In this document: in pieces, positions 63,101-64,000 of the stretch
Layout of the letters: the number at the start of each line of letters is the position of its first letter
Position numbering within the stretch: the stretch's first letter is position 1
DNA from: Polytrichum commune
Lineage: Eukaryota > Streptophyta > Polytrichopsida > Polytrichales > Polytrichaceae
Reading direction: 5' to 3'
Assembly (NCBI GenBank): GCA_950295325.1
Contig: OX485807.1
Span: 21,237,666-21,301,665 of the forward strand
DNA length: 64,000 nucleotides
Program-made: the position numbers and the translations under genes
Notes under the pieces: generated by a model
What the model saw: only the letters and a program-made list of their open reading frames with translations
Database searches by the model: none
Told to the model about the DNA's origin: nothing

Positions 63101-64000
63101 CGAGCTCCAAAAATTAGGAGGAAAATGGATTCAGGCAAAGTTTGAATTTGCTACTCATCACACTCTAATTGCATGTTTCATATCTGTTATATATCCTACA
63201 AGAAGTGGGTGCAAGGAGATAAGTGTCCGTTTAAGACCCGCTTACCTTAGTATCACTATTTCCCTAATGCAAACCGCGGCTGCATGATTCCATTTTAGCA
63301 AAAACTGCATTCTGACCTACGGACTAACTGGAGAGATTCGAGAAAAACCCTAGAATGCATCCCATCAACCTCCAATACTTATCTTTGACGATAAGTCAAA
63401 CTAGGGTTTAGGGTTTACGCAAACAGCAAGAAGTATAAGAACAGGACTGCTTAAACTCTTCTGTGCAGGCTCAGGGACAAGCAAAGCTAAATCCAACGGA
63501 TTGTCTCATCTGGAGTTCACGTGATGACTTCCCACTTAAATCAGGCAGAATAAATTGCAGCAGCAGTGTTTCTGTAGTCCTATATCTTGGGAATGAGAAC
63601 AATGCCGATGATTCGGAATTGCAAAACCTCCTTGAAGCATCAGTAACAAACATCTACATGACCTAAGTCGACCATTCAACTCCATGACTGTTATGGCATC
63701 CTCAAAGACTCTGCAGACCAGCCACTAACCTAATCCTTTTAAGTGAAAATCAAGCGACAAATCAACACTCATCGTGCAATGTCAGAGAGCATGCAGGTTT
63801 CTAATGTTCCCAAAGCTGACTGATGATATAGAGAATGCTGAAGAAAACATGCCGATTTTGAATTCAACATATGTTAGGCTGCACATGCCAAGGGAGTCCA
63901 GAAATCACACACGCCTAATCTTGTGCAAGAACAGATGACCTAGCATAATGGCTTAAGAATTGTAAGCAATATGATAGAAACCCTTTATTGCCTTGCAACA

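Larger units (their letters stand above)
61878..64000. other. Intergenic DNA with dispersed repeats; possible edge of a gene
   Basis: 62330-62660 and 62930-63100 are copies of the dispersed repeat first seen at 12100-12460. Near 63395-63420 there is CTAGGGTTTAGGGTTTACG, a telo-box-like motif, and a 67-codon open frame follows an acceptor-like TGTGCAG at 63463-63666. This could be the edge of a gene that continues beyond the window, but no protein is recognised. Confidence 0.35.

Overview
This is nuclear DNA from a land plant. Most genes have many GT–AG introns, the two tRNA genes are of the plant cytosolic type, and the proteins include a membrane-anchored plant hexokinase and a fused LEA–TMEM205 protein. 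The zinc dehydrogenase at 14-20 kb resembles a bacterial and fungal family more than the usual seed-plant ADHs. With the modest gene density (about eight genes in 64 kb) this suggests a non-seed plant such as a bryophyte or another early-diverging lineage. That placement is an inference; the species is not identified.

Layout. 1-2.1 kb: 3' part of an unrecognised coiled-coil gene (+). 2.1-6.1 kb: repeats, including a 690-bp pogo/Tigger-like DNA transposon with exact terminal inverted repeats and TA target site. 6.2-8.7 kb: proteasome assembly chaperone 2 (+, 7 exons). 8.7-12.5 kb: a decayed inverted-repeat element with a degenerate pogo-like element inside it, a long perfect-like hairpin, and a dispersed repeat. 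14.1-20.1 kb: zinc-dependent alcohol/formaldehyde dehydrogenase-like enzyme (+, 10 exons). 22.6-27.8 kb: type-B hexokinase (+, 9 exons). 28.9-29.1 kb: a tiny two-exon gene for a 51-residue protein behind a telo-box. 31.3-37.3 kb: a five-exon LEA–TMEM205 fusion gene (+) that could also yield a LEA-only protein if one intron is retained. 38.3-38.5 kb: tRNA-Glu(UUC) and tRNA-Phe(GAA), 4 nt apart. 39.4-43.5 kb: ETHE1-type persulfide dioxygenase (-, 9 exons including a 25-nt microexon). 43.7-51.4 kb: AT-rich repeats and small elements whose ends are palindromes. 51.7-55.0 kb: an unrecognised gene whose central part is a ~400-bp tandem array. 55-64 kb: AT-rich intergenic DNA with a second intact-ended pogo/Tigger-like element.

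The exon models were built by hand from splice signals, reading-frame phase and family knowledge. For PAC2, the dehydrogenase, hexokinase, LEA–TMEM205 and ETHE1 all exon phases close exactly, so these are well supported. The genes do not form a pathway: they are independent housekeeping genes (proteasome assembly, sugar phosphorylation, sulfide detoxification, dehydration protection). A shared oddity is that introns of five neighbouring genes carry internal tandem duplications of 100-300 bp.
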